Assembly (NCBI GenBank): GCA_025352985.1
Contig: JANXRL010000052.1
Coordinates: 1-43,920 of the forward strand
DNA length: 43,920 bases
From: Verrucomicrobiota bacterium
Lineage (GTDB): Bacteria > Verrucomicrobiota > Verrucomicrobiia > Opitutales > Opitutaceae
Direction of reading: 5' to 3'
Each line of letters starts with the position of its first letter. Position 1 is the stretch's first letter. Made by a program: the position numbers and the translations under genes. Below the pieces are notes generated by a model, which was given only the letters and a program-made list of their open reading frames with translations, ran no database searches and was not told where the DNA came from. Of the stretch, positions 33,115 to 41,952 are shown piece by piece.

Positions 33115-34338
33115 ATGCCTGAAATCCGCGACTGCATCGTCCTGCACGGCCCCGATCTAGCTCCGCACCGTTGCACTCGCTTCGCGTGGGAACATGACAC
33201 GATTACCGCCATCGATTTGGCCGGCCCTTGCTTGCGAATCGACAACGGCGCGCTGGTCGTCATCCCCGGCCTCACCAACGGCCACACCCACATGGGAGAC
33301 AGTTTTTTGCCGGATGGAGCGACCGGCCTCACGCTCGAAGAGGGTTTTTTCCGTCCGCACGGATACAAATACCGCGAACTTGCCAAACTCACCAGAGAAG
33401 CGCACCTGCCGCACATCACCGCCCACCTTGCCTACATGGCGCGCACGGGCACGGTGAGGCATCTGGATTTTCGCGAGCAGGGCGCCTACGGCGCGGCACT
33501 TTTGCGCGAAGCTTCCGAACTCACGGGAGTGCAATCTGTCATCCTCGGACAGTTCGATGGCGTGCCGTTCACTGCGGAAGAATTGCGCGCCAACCAAGCG
33601 GACCTGCCGGCAGCCAATCGCGCCGAACTCGACGCCATGCTCTCGATCGCCGACGGATTTTCCGAAAGCACGATGAACGATCTCACCGACGGCGCCTGGC
33701 GCGAAATCCGCGAGGTGACAGAGCGGTGCGGGAAACTGCGCGCCATCCACTGCCTGGAGAACGCCGCCTATCGCGACACCTCGCTCGCCGTCACGGGACG
33801 GGGCGACCTCGTGCGCGCCATCGAGGTTTATGATGCGCACCTCATCGTTCACCTGACCGTGGCCACGTCCGATGAGATCGCGTTGCTCGTGCGCAGCGGC
33901 AAGACCGGCGTGATAAATCCCCGCGCCAACGCCAATCTCGGCCTGCCATTGCCCCCGGTGGCCGCACTCCTGCACGCGGGCGCGAAGCTTCTGCTCGGCA
34001 CCGACAACGGCCTGCTCAACTCTCCCTCGATGCTGGCCGAACTCGATTTCACCTACAAAATCGCCAAGTCGCAATTTGCCAACGCGCTCGATCCTGATCC
34101 TGCCGCCATCCTCAAGCTGGCAACCAGCAACGTGCGCGGTGTCTTGGGGGGCGATGTTTACGGCTGGCTGGAAACCGGGCTGCCCGCCGATTTTGTCGTG
34201 CTCGATTTTAACCGGCGGCACCTGCGCGCGAGCCGCCACGCCGTCGCAAGCGTGCTTACCCGCGTGACCCCGGATGATGTGCTCGCCACCTATCGTCAGG
34301 GTCGCGCCTTGTGGCGTGACCCTCGGTTTTTGTCGTGA
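33115..34338 (+). CDS. Cytoplasmic amidohydrolase-family deaminase (407 aa)
   Basis: Metal-dependent hydrolase of the ATZ/TRZ-like amidohydrolase group. The metal site is GHTHMGDS (His57, His59), then HLDFREQGAYG near 120, CLENAAY and VHLTVA in the middle, and LGTDNGLLNSP with Asp297. The C-terminal segment LETGLPADFVVLDFN is the usual closing beta-sandwich. There is no signal peptide. It is transcribed divergently from the adenine deaminase and lies in the purine block, so deamination of a purine or thio-nucleoside is plausible, but the substrate cannot be read. It converges on the DUF3891 gene with a 28-base gap. Confidence 0.85.
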   Translation: MPEIRDCIVLHGPDLAPHRCTRFAWEHDTITAIDLAGPCLRIDNGALVVIPGLTNGHTHMGDSFLPDGATGLTLEEGFFRPHGYKYRELAKLTREAHLPHITAHLAYMARTGTVRHLDFREQGAYGAALLREASELTGVQSVILGQFDGVPFTAEELRANQADLPAANRAELDAMLSIADGFSESTMNDLTDGAWREIREVTERCGKLRAIHCLENAAYRDTSLAVTGRGDLVRAIEVYDAHLIVHLTVATSDEIALLVRSGKTGVINPRANANLGLPLPPVAALLHAGAKLLLGTDNGLLNSPSMLAELDFTYKIAKSQFANALDPDPAAILKLATSNVRGVLGGDVYGWLETGLPADFVVLDFNRRHLRASRHAVASVLTRVTPDDVLATYRQGRALWRDPRFLS

Positions 34339-34366
34339 GCGCGCGCCGGGTCACGATCCCTCCGGC

Positions 34367-35167
34367 TCAACCGACGGCTGTCAAGACGATGGCGGACACG
34401 ATCACCGGCGCGTCGGCAAACGCCTTTGCAAAGGAGACTGCATCAACTGCGGCGGCCTTGGGGATTTCCCGATAACTGAGATGTAACTTTACTTCCGATA
34501 CGCCGAGCGGCCACGGGGAAAGCGCATAGGCTCCTGGTCCCGCCGGACGGCAGTTGATGGCATGGCGGCGCCCGTGTTTGTCCGGATGGGTGTGCCGCAG
34601 GTCTCTCGGCTGGTCGTAGCCGGAACATGCGATCAGGGAGAGATTGTCGCAGCACTGGAGAAACTCGAAACCGCGCCGCAAGGCGTCGGCCGACGCGCCC
34701 AGACTGGCGGCGGTTTCCCGCTGCCACGCCAGCTGTTCAGCTAGGAACGCCTCGTAAGCCGGACGATGTTCGGGGCGGATGGTGGATGCGTCTGCCTGCT
34801 CGGTGAGCAGGTTGTAGGTGTGCATGGATGTGAGTATGCCCGCGTAAACATCCTGCGCGGCGACGGCGGCCGTGGCATCCTTGCGCACGCGCAGGTAAGA
34901 GGGCAGGTCGATCTCTTCGAAGGCACTGTAGGCACCCACCAGCGCGCGGGTGAAAGCCTCCGGCTTTCCGTGTTTCGTTAGCGACGGGGAGGCATCGCGT
35001 GCCAGCCAGCCATCGTCGTGGTGATAAACCGCATGGCGCACCGAGGCGAATGGCTCGGGCCGTTCAAAATTTTCGTTGCCCCAAGCGTCGGCAAACTCTC
35101 CCGCAAGACGTGCGTGATCAGGATGGGTGACTAAAATCCAAGACGAATCGGTTTCGTTGCGAATCAT
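34367..35167 (-). CDS. DUF3891-family protein (266 aa)
   Basis: Cytoplasmic protein with the DUF3891 pattern: WILVTHPDHARLAGEFADAWG near the N-terminus, VYHHDDGW near 48, FLAEQLAWQ near 142, and FLQCCDNLSLIAC near 170. The histidine/aspartate-rich HPDH and HHDD clusters resemble HD-type metal sites, so an uncharacterised metallo-hydrolase is possible, but the function is unknown. Length is typical for the family. It has its own transcription unit, convergent with the amidohydrolase and divergent from the TonB receptor across a 237-base gap in which I see no convincing promoter. Confidence 0.8.
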   Translation of the reverse strand: MIRNETDSSWILVTHPDHARLAGEFADAWGNENFERPEPFASVRHAVYHHDDGWLARDASPSLTKHGKPEAFTRALVGAYSAFEEIDLPSYLRVRKDATAAVAAQDVYAGILTSMHTYNLLTEQADASTIRPEHRPAYEAFLAEQLAWQRETAASLGASADALRRGFEFLQCCDNLSLIACSGYDQPRDLRHTHPDKHGRRHAINCRPAGPGAYALSPWPLGVSEVKLHLSYREIPKAAAVDAVSFAKAFADAPVIVSAIVLTAVG

Positions 35168-35404
35168 AGAATTGAAATAACGTCCTATTCAGTCAGCGCG
35201 ATTGAGAATAGTCGCCGAGCCCCTGTTTTTAATCGGCCTAATCACGCCCACCGCGAGTGAATATCATCCGAATCCTACGCTTTCGCCAAAAATACCATGA
35301 ACACGCGGGAACCCTGGCACGGTAGGGTTGGGAAACTGCTATATCATTGAGCAAGCCAAGGCTCACACACCTTCGGTTGTAACCTACAAACAGAACCACA
35401 CCAC

Positions 35405-38161
35405 ATGAAAACCATAAGCACACTAACGCGGATCGGCGTCGGGGGCATCGCCCTCGTTGCGCTTGCGTCCGCTGGCTTCTCCCAAACTGCTACCAAGCCG
35501 GACGCTACCGTCACACCGACTCCCGCTGCGAAAACCACCAAAGACGCGGTTGTTTTGGACACATTCACCGTCAAAGAGGTGCCGGACGACGAGCAAATCA
35601 TGCCCACGACACGTCCTATTTCGAGCGTGCTGGGCGATGATCGCAATATCATCGACACGCCGCGCTCTGTCTCGTCCGTGAACAAGGATCTGATGCGCCA
35701 AGTCCGCATTAAATCCGTCACCGACTTCTCCCAATTCGCGCCCGGCGTTTATACCGCCGCCCGCTACGGTCTCGCCACCACTCCGATGGTGCGCGGCGAC
35801 TTGGCCGAACTTTACTTCAACGGCCAGCGCGCCAAGTATAGTCGCGACAGCGTGCAACCTAGCTTCAACGGCGTCGAGGCCATCGACATCGTCAAGGGTC
35901 CCGGTTCGGCCATCTACGGCCCGCAGAGCAACGGTGCCGCCGGTTACACCAATTTCGTGACCAAGCAGCCCTACTTCGACAAACAGCACACTGAGGTCTC
36001 GCTGAGCTACGGTGCCTTCAATCCTGATAAAAACTACTCCAACACCGAGTGGCAGATTGATAATGGTGGTCCCATCAGTAAGGACACCGCCTACCGCGTA
36101 AGCTATCTCGGCCGCGAAGGCTCGACCTACTACCAAAACACCAAGGACAACACCCAAGATTTCTTTGCGGCGTTATCTCACAGCTTCAGTTCGACTGCCA
36201 AGTTGGATGTTTGGGTCCAGTATTATAAACAAACCTATAGTGAAGTTTCCGGTATCAATCGCGTCACCCAAGACCTGATTGATCACGGCACCTACATCGC
36301 GGGTGTTGCAACTCCCTCCGGCTTTGGAGTGCCATCTACCATCGCGGCTCCCACGCTCGTCAAAATCAAGCCCTACCAATCGGTGGTCGGCACGGATGAC
36401 ATCGCCCACGCTGAGCGTTTCCAGACCCAGGCGATTTTTAAGACCGAGATCACTCCTGATACCTACCTTAAGAATTCTTCCTACTTTGAAAATAGGACAT
36501 CGGACAAGTATGAGCCTGCCATTCTTTACTCTGAATACGTTCCCACGGATTGGAATATCCAGAATCGCACCGAATACGGGGCAAAGTTTGACACCGGCAG
36601 CTTCGCTAACAGCACGATCAGTGGTCTTGATCTAAAGTATGAACGCCTGATCAGCTACCAGTCTTTTTTCGACGAACAATATAGCACCCAAGACCTTTCA
36701 AAGCCCTCAAGCACTTGGTCCAACGTAGGCGGTATTACCAATGGTGCTTTCAACGGTGCAGTGCCAGGCCATCTCCAATACGGTTCCGACTTGGGCTACA
36801 ACGGCAACTACGGTGGCAATCAAGATTCCAAGATCGTGGACATCGCTCTTTTCCACCAGCACGACATCAAGTGGACCAACAAGTTCAGTTCGTTGGCCGG
36901 TCTTCGGCTCGACCACCTGAAAGCGGATGACCAGAGCCCTGAATTTATATCGCGCCCAGGCACCGTTTATCATCCCGCAGGCTTTAGATATGATAATTCG
37001 GCGAGCTCCAATAACTTCTCCTACTTCCTAAGCTCCGCTTTCAAGCCAACGCCCACGAGTTCGTTTTACGCCACTTACAACGTGGCCAAGGCGACCACGG
37101 GAAGCTCCAACTTCGGAGGTATTAATTCAGGTGGAACGGATGCTAGCCTTCTTAAGTCACTCCGGGGTATCACTCACCTCACCGAGCTCGGCTACAAGTT
37201 TGTCGCTCTGGACAACAAGCTCTACTCCGCTATCGCTCTTTATAAGCAGGATCGCGTCGATGTTGGCTTTACGGGCGCTATTGGTAAGCGTTTGGCCAAA
37301 GGTATCGAGGCTGAATCTGTGTATCAGGTGAACAAAGACCTGAGCCTCATCGCCAATCTGACCTACCAGCAGGTTGACCGTGTGGAACCTAGCTTGTCAG
37401 TGTTTCAGCAAAATACCACTCCCTATACCTTACAGCCCGGCGGTTCGTATGTTGCCGGCGGCGGTGGCAACACCCCTGTTCCCTATAAACGTCAATACGC
37501 CGGCACGCCCGAATGGCTGGGCGGCTTGCGCGCCAGCTATAAGTTCACCAAGAGTTTCTCGATGTCGCTCGGTGGACAGTTTACTGGATCGCAGTTGGCC
37601 AATGCCGAAGGCACACTCAATATTCCCTTCCAGTATAAGATTAATTTGGTCGCAACCTACACCTATAACAAGGCTTGGGACTTTCAGGTCAATGTGGACA
37701 ACCTGACCAACGAGCGTAACTGGACCGTGGGCGATCCGGTGGCGGAGGAAAACAATAGACGCAGACTTAATCCGGCCGTTTGTGGTCCGAGGTTGAGCGG
37801 GTTGAAAGTGGCTTTGGTGGAAGACGAGGTGAAGGAGGGGGATTTGCTGCGCAACGCACTCATTCAAGAGGGCGCCCGGGTCTGCGCCTTCAACTCTGCG
37901 ACTGATTTCTCTCGCTGGTTGAATGGAGGGGAAGGCCCGGACGTATTGATTACGGATTGGGTCTTAGCCGACGGTGCGGGGGACGAACTTATCCGGCAAG
38001 TGCGCGCCAGCGATGCGGATGTGCCGGTGATTTTAATGAGCGGTCGTTTACAGGAGAATGAGCTTGCGGATGGCTTGCTAACCGGCCGTGCCCGCTTCCT
38101 CAACAAGCCGTTTATGATAGAGGAATTGATCGAGCTTGTGGCGGAATGGAATCAGTCCTGA
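35405..38161 (+). CDS. TonB-dependent receptor fused in frame to a response-regulator receiver domain (918 aa)
   Basis: Residues 1-780 are an outer-membrane TonB receptor: signal peptide to SAGFSQ, TonB-box-like VVLDTFTV, plug domain (SVNKDLMRQ..PMVRGDLAELYFNG, IDIVKGPGSAIYGPQ), then the beta-barrel to VNVDNLTNERNWTVGDP. There the normal end (last strands and terminal aromatic residue) is missing. The frame continues through an Arg/Asn-rich linker into a complete receiver domain (802-918): acidic pocket Glu806/Asp807, phospho-acceptor Asp851 (VLITDW), Ser879 and Lys901 (FLNKPF). A barrel and a cytoplasmic phospho-receiver cannot work together, so this is probably a deletion joining a receptor gene to the 3' end of a hybrid histidine kinase. 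Ligand unknown; the siderophore-receptor style is only a resemblance. Confidence 0.85.
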   Translation: MKTISTLTRIGVGGIALVALASAGFSQTATKPDATVTPTPAAKTTKDAVVLDTFTVKEVPDDEQIMPTTRPISSVLGDDRNIIDTPRSVSSVNKDLMRQVRIKSVTDFSQFAPGVYTAARYGLATTPMVRGDLAELYFNGQRAKYSRDSVQPSFNGVEAIDIVKGPGSAIYGPQSNGAAGYTNFVTKQPYFDKQHTEVSLSYGAFNPDKNYSNTEWQIDNGGPISKDTAYRVSYLGREGSTYYQNTKDNTQDFFAALSHSFSSTAKLDVWVQYYKQTYSEVSGINRVTQDLIDHGTYIAGVATPSGFGVPSTIAAPTLVKIKPYQSVVGTDDIAHAERFQTQAIFKTEITPDTYLKNSSYFENRTSDKYEPAILYSEYVPTDWNIQNRTEYGAKFDTGSFANSTISGLDLKYERLISYQSFFDEQYSTQDLSKPSSTWSNVGGITNGAFNGAVPGHLQYGSDLGYNGNYGGNQDSKIVDIALFHQHDIKWTNKFSSLAGLRLDHLKADDQSPEFISRPGTVYHPAGFRYDNSASSNNFSYFLSSAFKPTPTSSFYATYNVAKATTGSSNFGGINSGGTDASLLKSLRGITHLTELGYKFVALDNKLYSAIALYKQDRVDVGFTGAIGKRLAKGIEAESVYQVNKDLSLIANLTYQQVDRVEPSLSVFQQNTTPYTLQPGGSYVAGGGGNTPVPYKRQYAGTPEWLGGLRASYKFTKSFSMSLGGQFTGSQLANAEGTLNIPFQYKINLVATYTYNKAWDFQVNVDNLTNERNWTVGDPVAEENNRRRLNPAVCGPRLSGLKVALVEDEVKEGDLLRNALIQEGARVCAFNSATDFSRWLNGGEGPDVLITDWVLADGAGDELIRQVRASDADVPVILMSGRLQENELADGLLTGRARFLNKPFMIEELIELVAEWNQS

Positions 38162-38240
38162 CATTGGGACCGGCCTTCTTCCATTTGGCCGTAAATAAAT
38201 TTACTGCCTAGGTAGGTTATGATTCTTTAAGTTAAAACTA

Positions 38241-38272
38241 AAAGCCCGTATCTAATTAAAGATACGGGCTTT
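38241..38272 (-). terminator. Rho-independent terminator downstream of tRNA-Glu
   Basis: Perfect 13-bp stem (AAAGCCCGTATCT / AGATACGGGCTTT) with a 6-base loop; on the - strand it is followed by TTTTAG..TTTT. It lies 6 bases after the tRNA and may also stop transcription from the TonB-receptor side. Confidence 0.85.
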
Positions 38273-38278
38273 GCAAAG

Positions 38279-38355
38279 TGGCGTCCCCACGGGGATTCGA
38301 ACCCCGGTGCCCACCGTGAAAGGGTGGTGTCCTAACCGGGCTAGACGATGGGGAC
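38279..38355 (-). tRNA. tRNA-Glu(UUC)
   Basis: 77 nt with encoded CCA. Acceptor GUCCCCA/UGGGGAC, anticodon stem CCACC/GGTGG with loop CUUUCAC (anticodon UUC), T arm CGGGG-UUCGAAU-CCCCG. The sequence is close to standard bacterial tRNA-Glu, and it is uninterrupted, unlike the tRNA-Ile in this window. Confidence 0.97.
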
Positions 38356-38423
38356 GCAAAGAACGAAGGGGCGAGAACTTAGCCGCCCCCGGGGGTGGCG
38401 CAAGGATTTTCTACTGCGACCGC

Positions 38424-39380
38424 TCAAGAGGCTTTATTTGGGGTTTTGTCCGCTAGGATAAGCGACGCTCCCACGGAAACCGCCAACACCCCGCCGATCA
38501 CACCAAGCGATACGCCGATCGAGAGGGGAAAAACCTCATCGAGCAGCATTTTCAGGCCGATGAAGACGAGGATGGCCGCCAGTCCCAGCCCGAGGTAACG
38601 GAAGAGCCCCATCACCCCGTGAAGCGCGAAATAGAGTGAACGCAGGCCAAGAATCGCAAAAATGTTGGACGTAAAAACGATGAATGCGCTGCTGCTGATC
38701 GCCAGCACGGCCGGGATCGAGTCGAGCGCGAAGGCCACGTCGGTCGTTTCGATAACCAGCAGCACGATGAAAAGCGGCGTCGCCAGCCGGCGACCGTCCC
38801 GAGTCACGAAGAACTGGCCGCCTTCATAGGCCGACGCGACGGGGAAAAACTTCCGAAAGAGACGCACCGCGATATTTTTCTCGGGGTCGATCTCGTCCTT
38901 GTGGGGCAGGGCCATTTTGATGCCGGTGAAGACAAGAAACACGCCGAAGCCGTAGATGAGCCAGTGAAAGCGTTCCAGCAGCCCCACGCCGGCGATGATG
39001 AAAACGAAGCGCATGATCGCCGCGCCGAGGATACCCCAGAAAAGCACGCGGTGCTGGTGCTGCGGTGGCACCTTGAAATAGCTGAAAATCACGATGAACA
39101 CGAAGACGTTGTCCACGCTCAGGCAGATTTCCACAAGGTAGCCGGTGAACCATTGCAGGGCCAGCTCGCCGCCTTTGTCCGTCCCCAGCCCGTGGCTCCA
39201 CCAAAACCAAAGCGCGGCGTTGAAGACCATCGCCAGCGCGAGCCATACGCCGCACCACGAGACGGCTTCCTTCATGCCGATGACGCTGGATTTCTTGCGG
39301 AAGACGCCGAGGTCGAGCGCCAGCATCGCGGCGATGAAAACGAGGAAGGCCCCCCAGGCCCACAGTGGCACGGTCTGCAT
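38424..39380 (-). CDS. alx: TerC/Alx-family membrane protein (318 aa)
   Basis: Inner-membrane protein of the TerC/Alx family, associated with manganese export and metalation of exported proteins. About 8-9 hydrophobic segments are present, with the family's acidic motifs inside membranes: SVDNVFVFIVIF near 98 and ETTDVAFALDSIPAVLAIS near 215. The DEIDPEKN loop between is typical of Alx. The yybP-ykoY Mn riboswitch that often precedes such genes is not present in the 103-base gap shared with the divergent MscS gene. The start MQTVPLWAW gives the usual N-terminus. Confidence 0.9.
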   Translation of the reverse strand: MQTVPLWAWGAFLVFIAAMLALDLGVFRKKSSVIGMKEAVSWCGVWLALAMVFNAALWFWWSHGLGTDKGGELALQWFTGYLVEICLSVDNVFVFIVIFSYFKVPPQHQHRVLFWGILGAAIMRFVFIIAGVGLLERFHWLIYGFGVFLVFTGIKMALPHKDEIDPEKNIAVRLFRKFFPVASAYEGGQFFVTRDGRRLATPLFIVLLVIETTDVAFALDSIPAVLAISSSAFIVFTSNIFAILGLRSLYFALHGVMGLFRYLGLGLAAILVFIGLKMLLDEVFPLSIGVSLGVIGGVLAVSVGASLILADKTPNKAS

Positions 39381-39483
39381 GTTTGGTGCGCGGAGTGTGG
39401 ATGGGCCGATGTCGCGGGCAAGCCGGGTTTTTCAGCGCCCGCGGGATTGACAGAGCGGGCGCGGAGGAAAGCATCGCGCTTTT

Positions 39484-40812
39484 ATGAAACGCGTCTGCTA
39501 CTTCCTCCTTGTTGTTTTGCTGGGCTTCGCGCCGGTTTTTTCCCAGACCGCCGATAAAACTCCGCCGCCTGAAGCCCAATTCTCCCCGGAGTCGGGCCAG
39601 AAGCGTTTGAACGACGAAGCTTCTCTGGCGAAGGTTCGTAACGACCAGGCAAGGGACAAAAATAAGGACAAGGCTCTTGTGCCCGAGCCCCAGATACTCG
39701 AGCAGCTGGTGGACGGCATCCTGGAGATCTGCAACGTGAGCAGCAGCGGCAATACTTGGCAGCGTTATGGTATCGCCGCGTTCTTATTGGTGAGTTTCTA
39801 TCTTTTACGCCGGATCGTCACCACGATCTGTTTTTCGTTTCTGAAGAAGCTGGCGGCGCGCACGGAGACGACGCTCGACGACAAGCTGTTTCCCGCGTTG
39901 GAAACCCCGGTCGCCGCGTTCATCGCGCTGTTGGGCGTCTTTGCTTCGCTCAAGGTGCTCAAGCTCGCCGAGTCCACCGACCGGGTGATCGGCTATGCTT
40001 CCACCACGGCGTTTTCGCTGGCGTTTTTCTGGCTGTTATTGCGGGCGTTCAACGCCGTGCTCGACCATGCGCACGAGATTGCGCTGGAGAAGAAGCTCGG
40101 CGTGGCCGCTTTCATGCCGTGGATCAAGAAGGCGCTCGTCACGGTCTTCGTGGTCATCGGCGCGCTGATGACGGCGCAGAGTCTCGGGGCCGATGTGAAG
40201 GCGTTCCTCGCGGGCCTGGGCATCGGCGGCCTGGCGTTCGCCCTCGCGGCGCAGGACACGATCGCCAATCTCTTCGGTTCCGTGGTGGTCGCGATCGACC
40301 AGCCGTTCAAGCTGGGAGAGACGGTTAAAATCGGCGCGTTTACCGGCGTGGTCGAGGACATCGGTCTGCGCTCGACCAAGCTGCGCGCGTTGGACAAATC
40401 GCTCATCGTTATCCCCAACAAGACGGTGGCCGCCGAGGCCATCACCAATCTCGCGCGGTTCACCCAGCGCCGCGTTGAGCAGGTTATCGGCCTCACTTAC
40501 GACACGCCCCCCGAGCAGATGGACGCCATCGTGGAGGATTTCCGGAAGCTCATTCTGGCCGAGGCCGAGGTCGATCCGGCTTCGGTGATGGTGTTTTTCC
40601 GCGATTATAGCGCGTCGTCGCTCGACATCTGGGTCGTTTACGTCGCAAACGATGCGGATTTTCAAAGACACCTGCGGCTGCGTCAGCGGATCAATCTGGC
40701 GATCATGCGAGCGGTGCAGGCGCGGGGACTGGCGTTTGCCTTCCCGACTTCGGTGATGCACTTGGACGGGCCCATCGCCAAGCAGCTGGCGGGCGGCGGC
40801 GGCAAGGGCTGA
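39484..40812 (+). CDS. MscS-family mechanosensitive channel (442 aa)
   Basis: Small-conductance mechanosensitive channel that releases solutes on hypo-osmotic shock. It has a signal peptide to VFSQ, a charged periplasmic stretch (about 20-80) and five or so transmembrane segments. The pore helix, GLGIGGLAFALAAQDTIANLFGSV from about 247, carries the Gly/Ala-rich TM3 pattern, followed by the beta domain (LGETVKIGAFTGVVEDIGLRSTKLR, IPN motif). The C-terminus is Gly-rich. Its own transcription unit is probable; a TTGACA at 39447 may be its -35 box but the -10 is unclear. It converges on the broken ABC permease with a 6-base gap. Confidence 0.93.
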   Translation: MKRVCYFLLVVLLGFAPVFSQTADKTPPPEAQFSPESGQKRLNDEASLAKVRNDQARDKNKDKALVPEPQILEQLVDGILEICNVSSSGNTWQRYGIAAFLLVSFYLLRRIVTTICFSFLKKLAARTETTLDDKLFPALETPVAAFIALLGVFASLKVLKLAESTDRVIGYASTTAFSLAFFWLLLRAFNAVLDHAHEIALEKKLGVAAFMPWIKKALVTVFVVIGALMTAQSLGADVKAFLAGLGIGGLAFALAAQDTIANLFGSVVVAIDQPFKLGETVKIGAFTGVVEDIGLRSTKLRALDKSLIVIPNKTVAAEAITNLARFTQRRVEQVIGLTYDTPPEQMDAIVEDFRKLILAEAEVDPASVMVFFRDYSASSLDIWVVYVANDADFQRHLRLRQRINLAIMRAVQARGLAFAFPTSVMHLDGPIAKQLAGGGGKG

Positions 40813-40818
40813 GTCGGC

Positions 40819-41952
40819 TCAGTCCAAGGTCTGCCGGTAGCGTTTCACGCCTACGGTCATCGCCACGACGAGAAAGAGCAGCAGCGGCCAGAGTTCTGGC
40901 GTGATCTCGGCGAGGCCGTTGCCCTTGAGCATGATTTCCGCGGACGATGTGCAGGAAGTGGGTGTTGGGCAGGCATGAGCCGACCGCCTGCGCCCACTCC
41001 GGCATTCCGCGGAAGGGAAACATGAAGCCCGAGAGCAGGATCGACGGCAGGAAGAAGAACATCGCCATCTGCACGGCTTGGAGCTGGTTTTTCGCGAGTG
41101 TCGAGCAGGTGATGCCCATCGCAAGGTTGGCCGCGATGAAGAGCAGCGCCACCGCGTAGAGGAGGGGCAGGCTGCCGATCATCGGCACGTTGAAGATGAA
41201 CCGCGAGGCGAGCAGGATGAGCGTGACCTGGATGTAGCCGACGGTGATGTAGGGGAGGATTTTACCGACCATCACCTCGATGGGGCGCACAGGGGTGGAG
41301 AGGAGGTTTTCCATCGTGCCGCGCTCGCGTTCACGGGTGATGGCGAGCGCGGTGATGACGACTATTGTCATGGTGAGGACGACGCCCATGAGGCCGGGCA
41401 CGACGTTGTATGGGGTAATATTCTCGGGGTTGTAGTGCGCGTGGATGCGGAAATCCACGGGGCTGTCCCGGGCTTGCAGGCGGGCGAGCGGGCCGGGCTG
41501 GTCGCGGTTGAAGACGGTGTTCGCGAGCTTGCTCACGGTGGAAATCGCCGGGCCGGTGGCGGCGGGGTCGGCGGGGTCGGCCTCGATGAGCACGGTCGGG
41601 CGTTCGCCGCGCAAAAGTTTGCGGGTGAAATCAACGGGGATGTTCACCACGAACTGCACGTCGCCGAGCTGGAGCAGCCTCCGCGCCTCGTTCTTGGTGC
41701 CGGCTTTTCGCACGATCTGGAAGTAGTGCTGGTGCGCAGCGCCTGCACGAGGGTGCGCGCGAACGGACCCTGGTCGGCGGCAAGCACGGCGGTGGGCAGG
41801 TGGCGCGGATCGGAGTTGATGGCGTAGCCGAACAGCAATAGCTGCATGAGCGGGACGCCGACCATCATGCCGAAGGTCGCGCGGTCACGCTTCATCTGGA
41901 TAAACTCCTTGAGCACGACGGCCCAGAGGCGATGGAGGGCGAAGCGGCTCAT
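40819..41952 (-). pseudogene. ABC-2 type permease with two frameshifts
   Basis: Inner-membrane permease of the YhhJ/DrrB type from a drug/lipid export system. Three pieces in different frames together give a full-length protein: MSRFALHRLWAVVLKEFIQ to about 41740; then HQHYFQIVRKAGTKNEARRL through VVPGLMGVVLTMTIVVI, ERERGTMENLLSTP and FLPSILLSGFMFPFRGMP to about 40940; then MLKGNGLAEITPELWPLL..KRYRQTLD to the stop at 40819. Each break needs a single-base-type shift. The start overlaps the stop of the preceding ATPase remnant (ATGA-type overlap), so it was the last gene of an hlyD-ABC-permease operon. Not functional as written, unless the shifts are sequencing errors. Confidence 0.82.

Noticed and set aside
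35315-35332. Sigma54 promoter (TGGCAC...TTGG) before the TonB receptor
   Set aside because: The -12 element and the GG-N10-GC spacing do not fit.
38271-38456. Small + strand ORF with SGVPTGIRTPVP
   Set aside because: It is the complement of tRNA-Glu and its flank, not a gene.
39447-39475. TTGACA promoter for the MscS gene
   Set aside because: A perfect -35 box, but no acceptable -10 box at 16-18 bases.
39381-39483. yybP-ykoY Mn riboswitch before terC/alx
   Set aside because: The shared divergent gap is only 103 bases and lacks the conserved loops.
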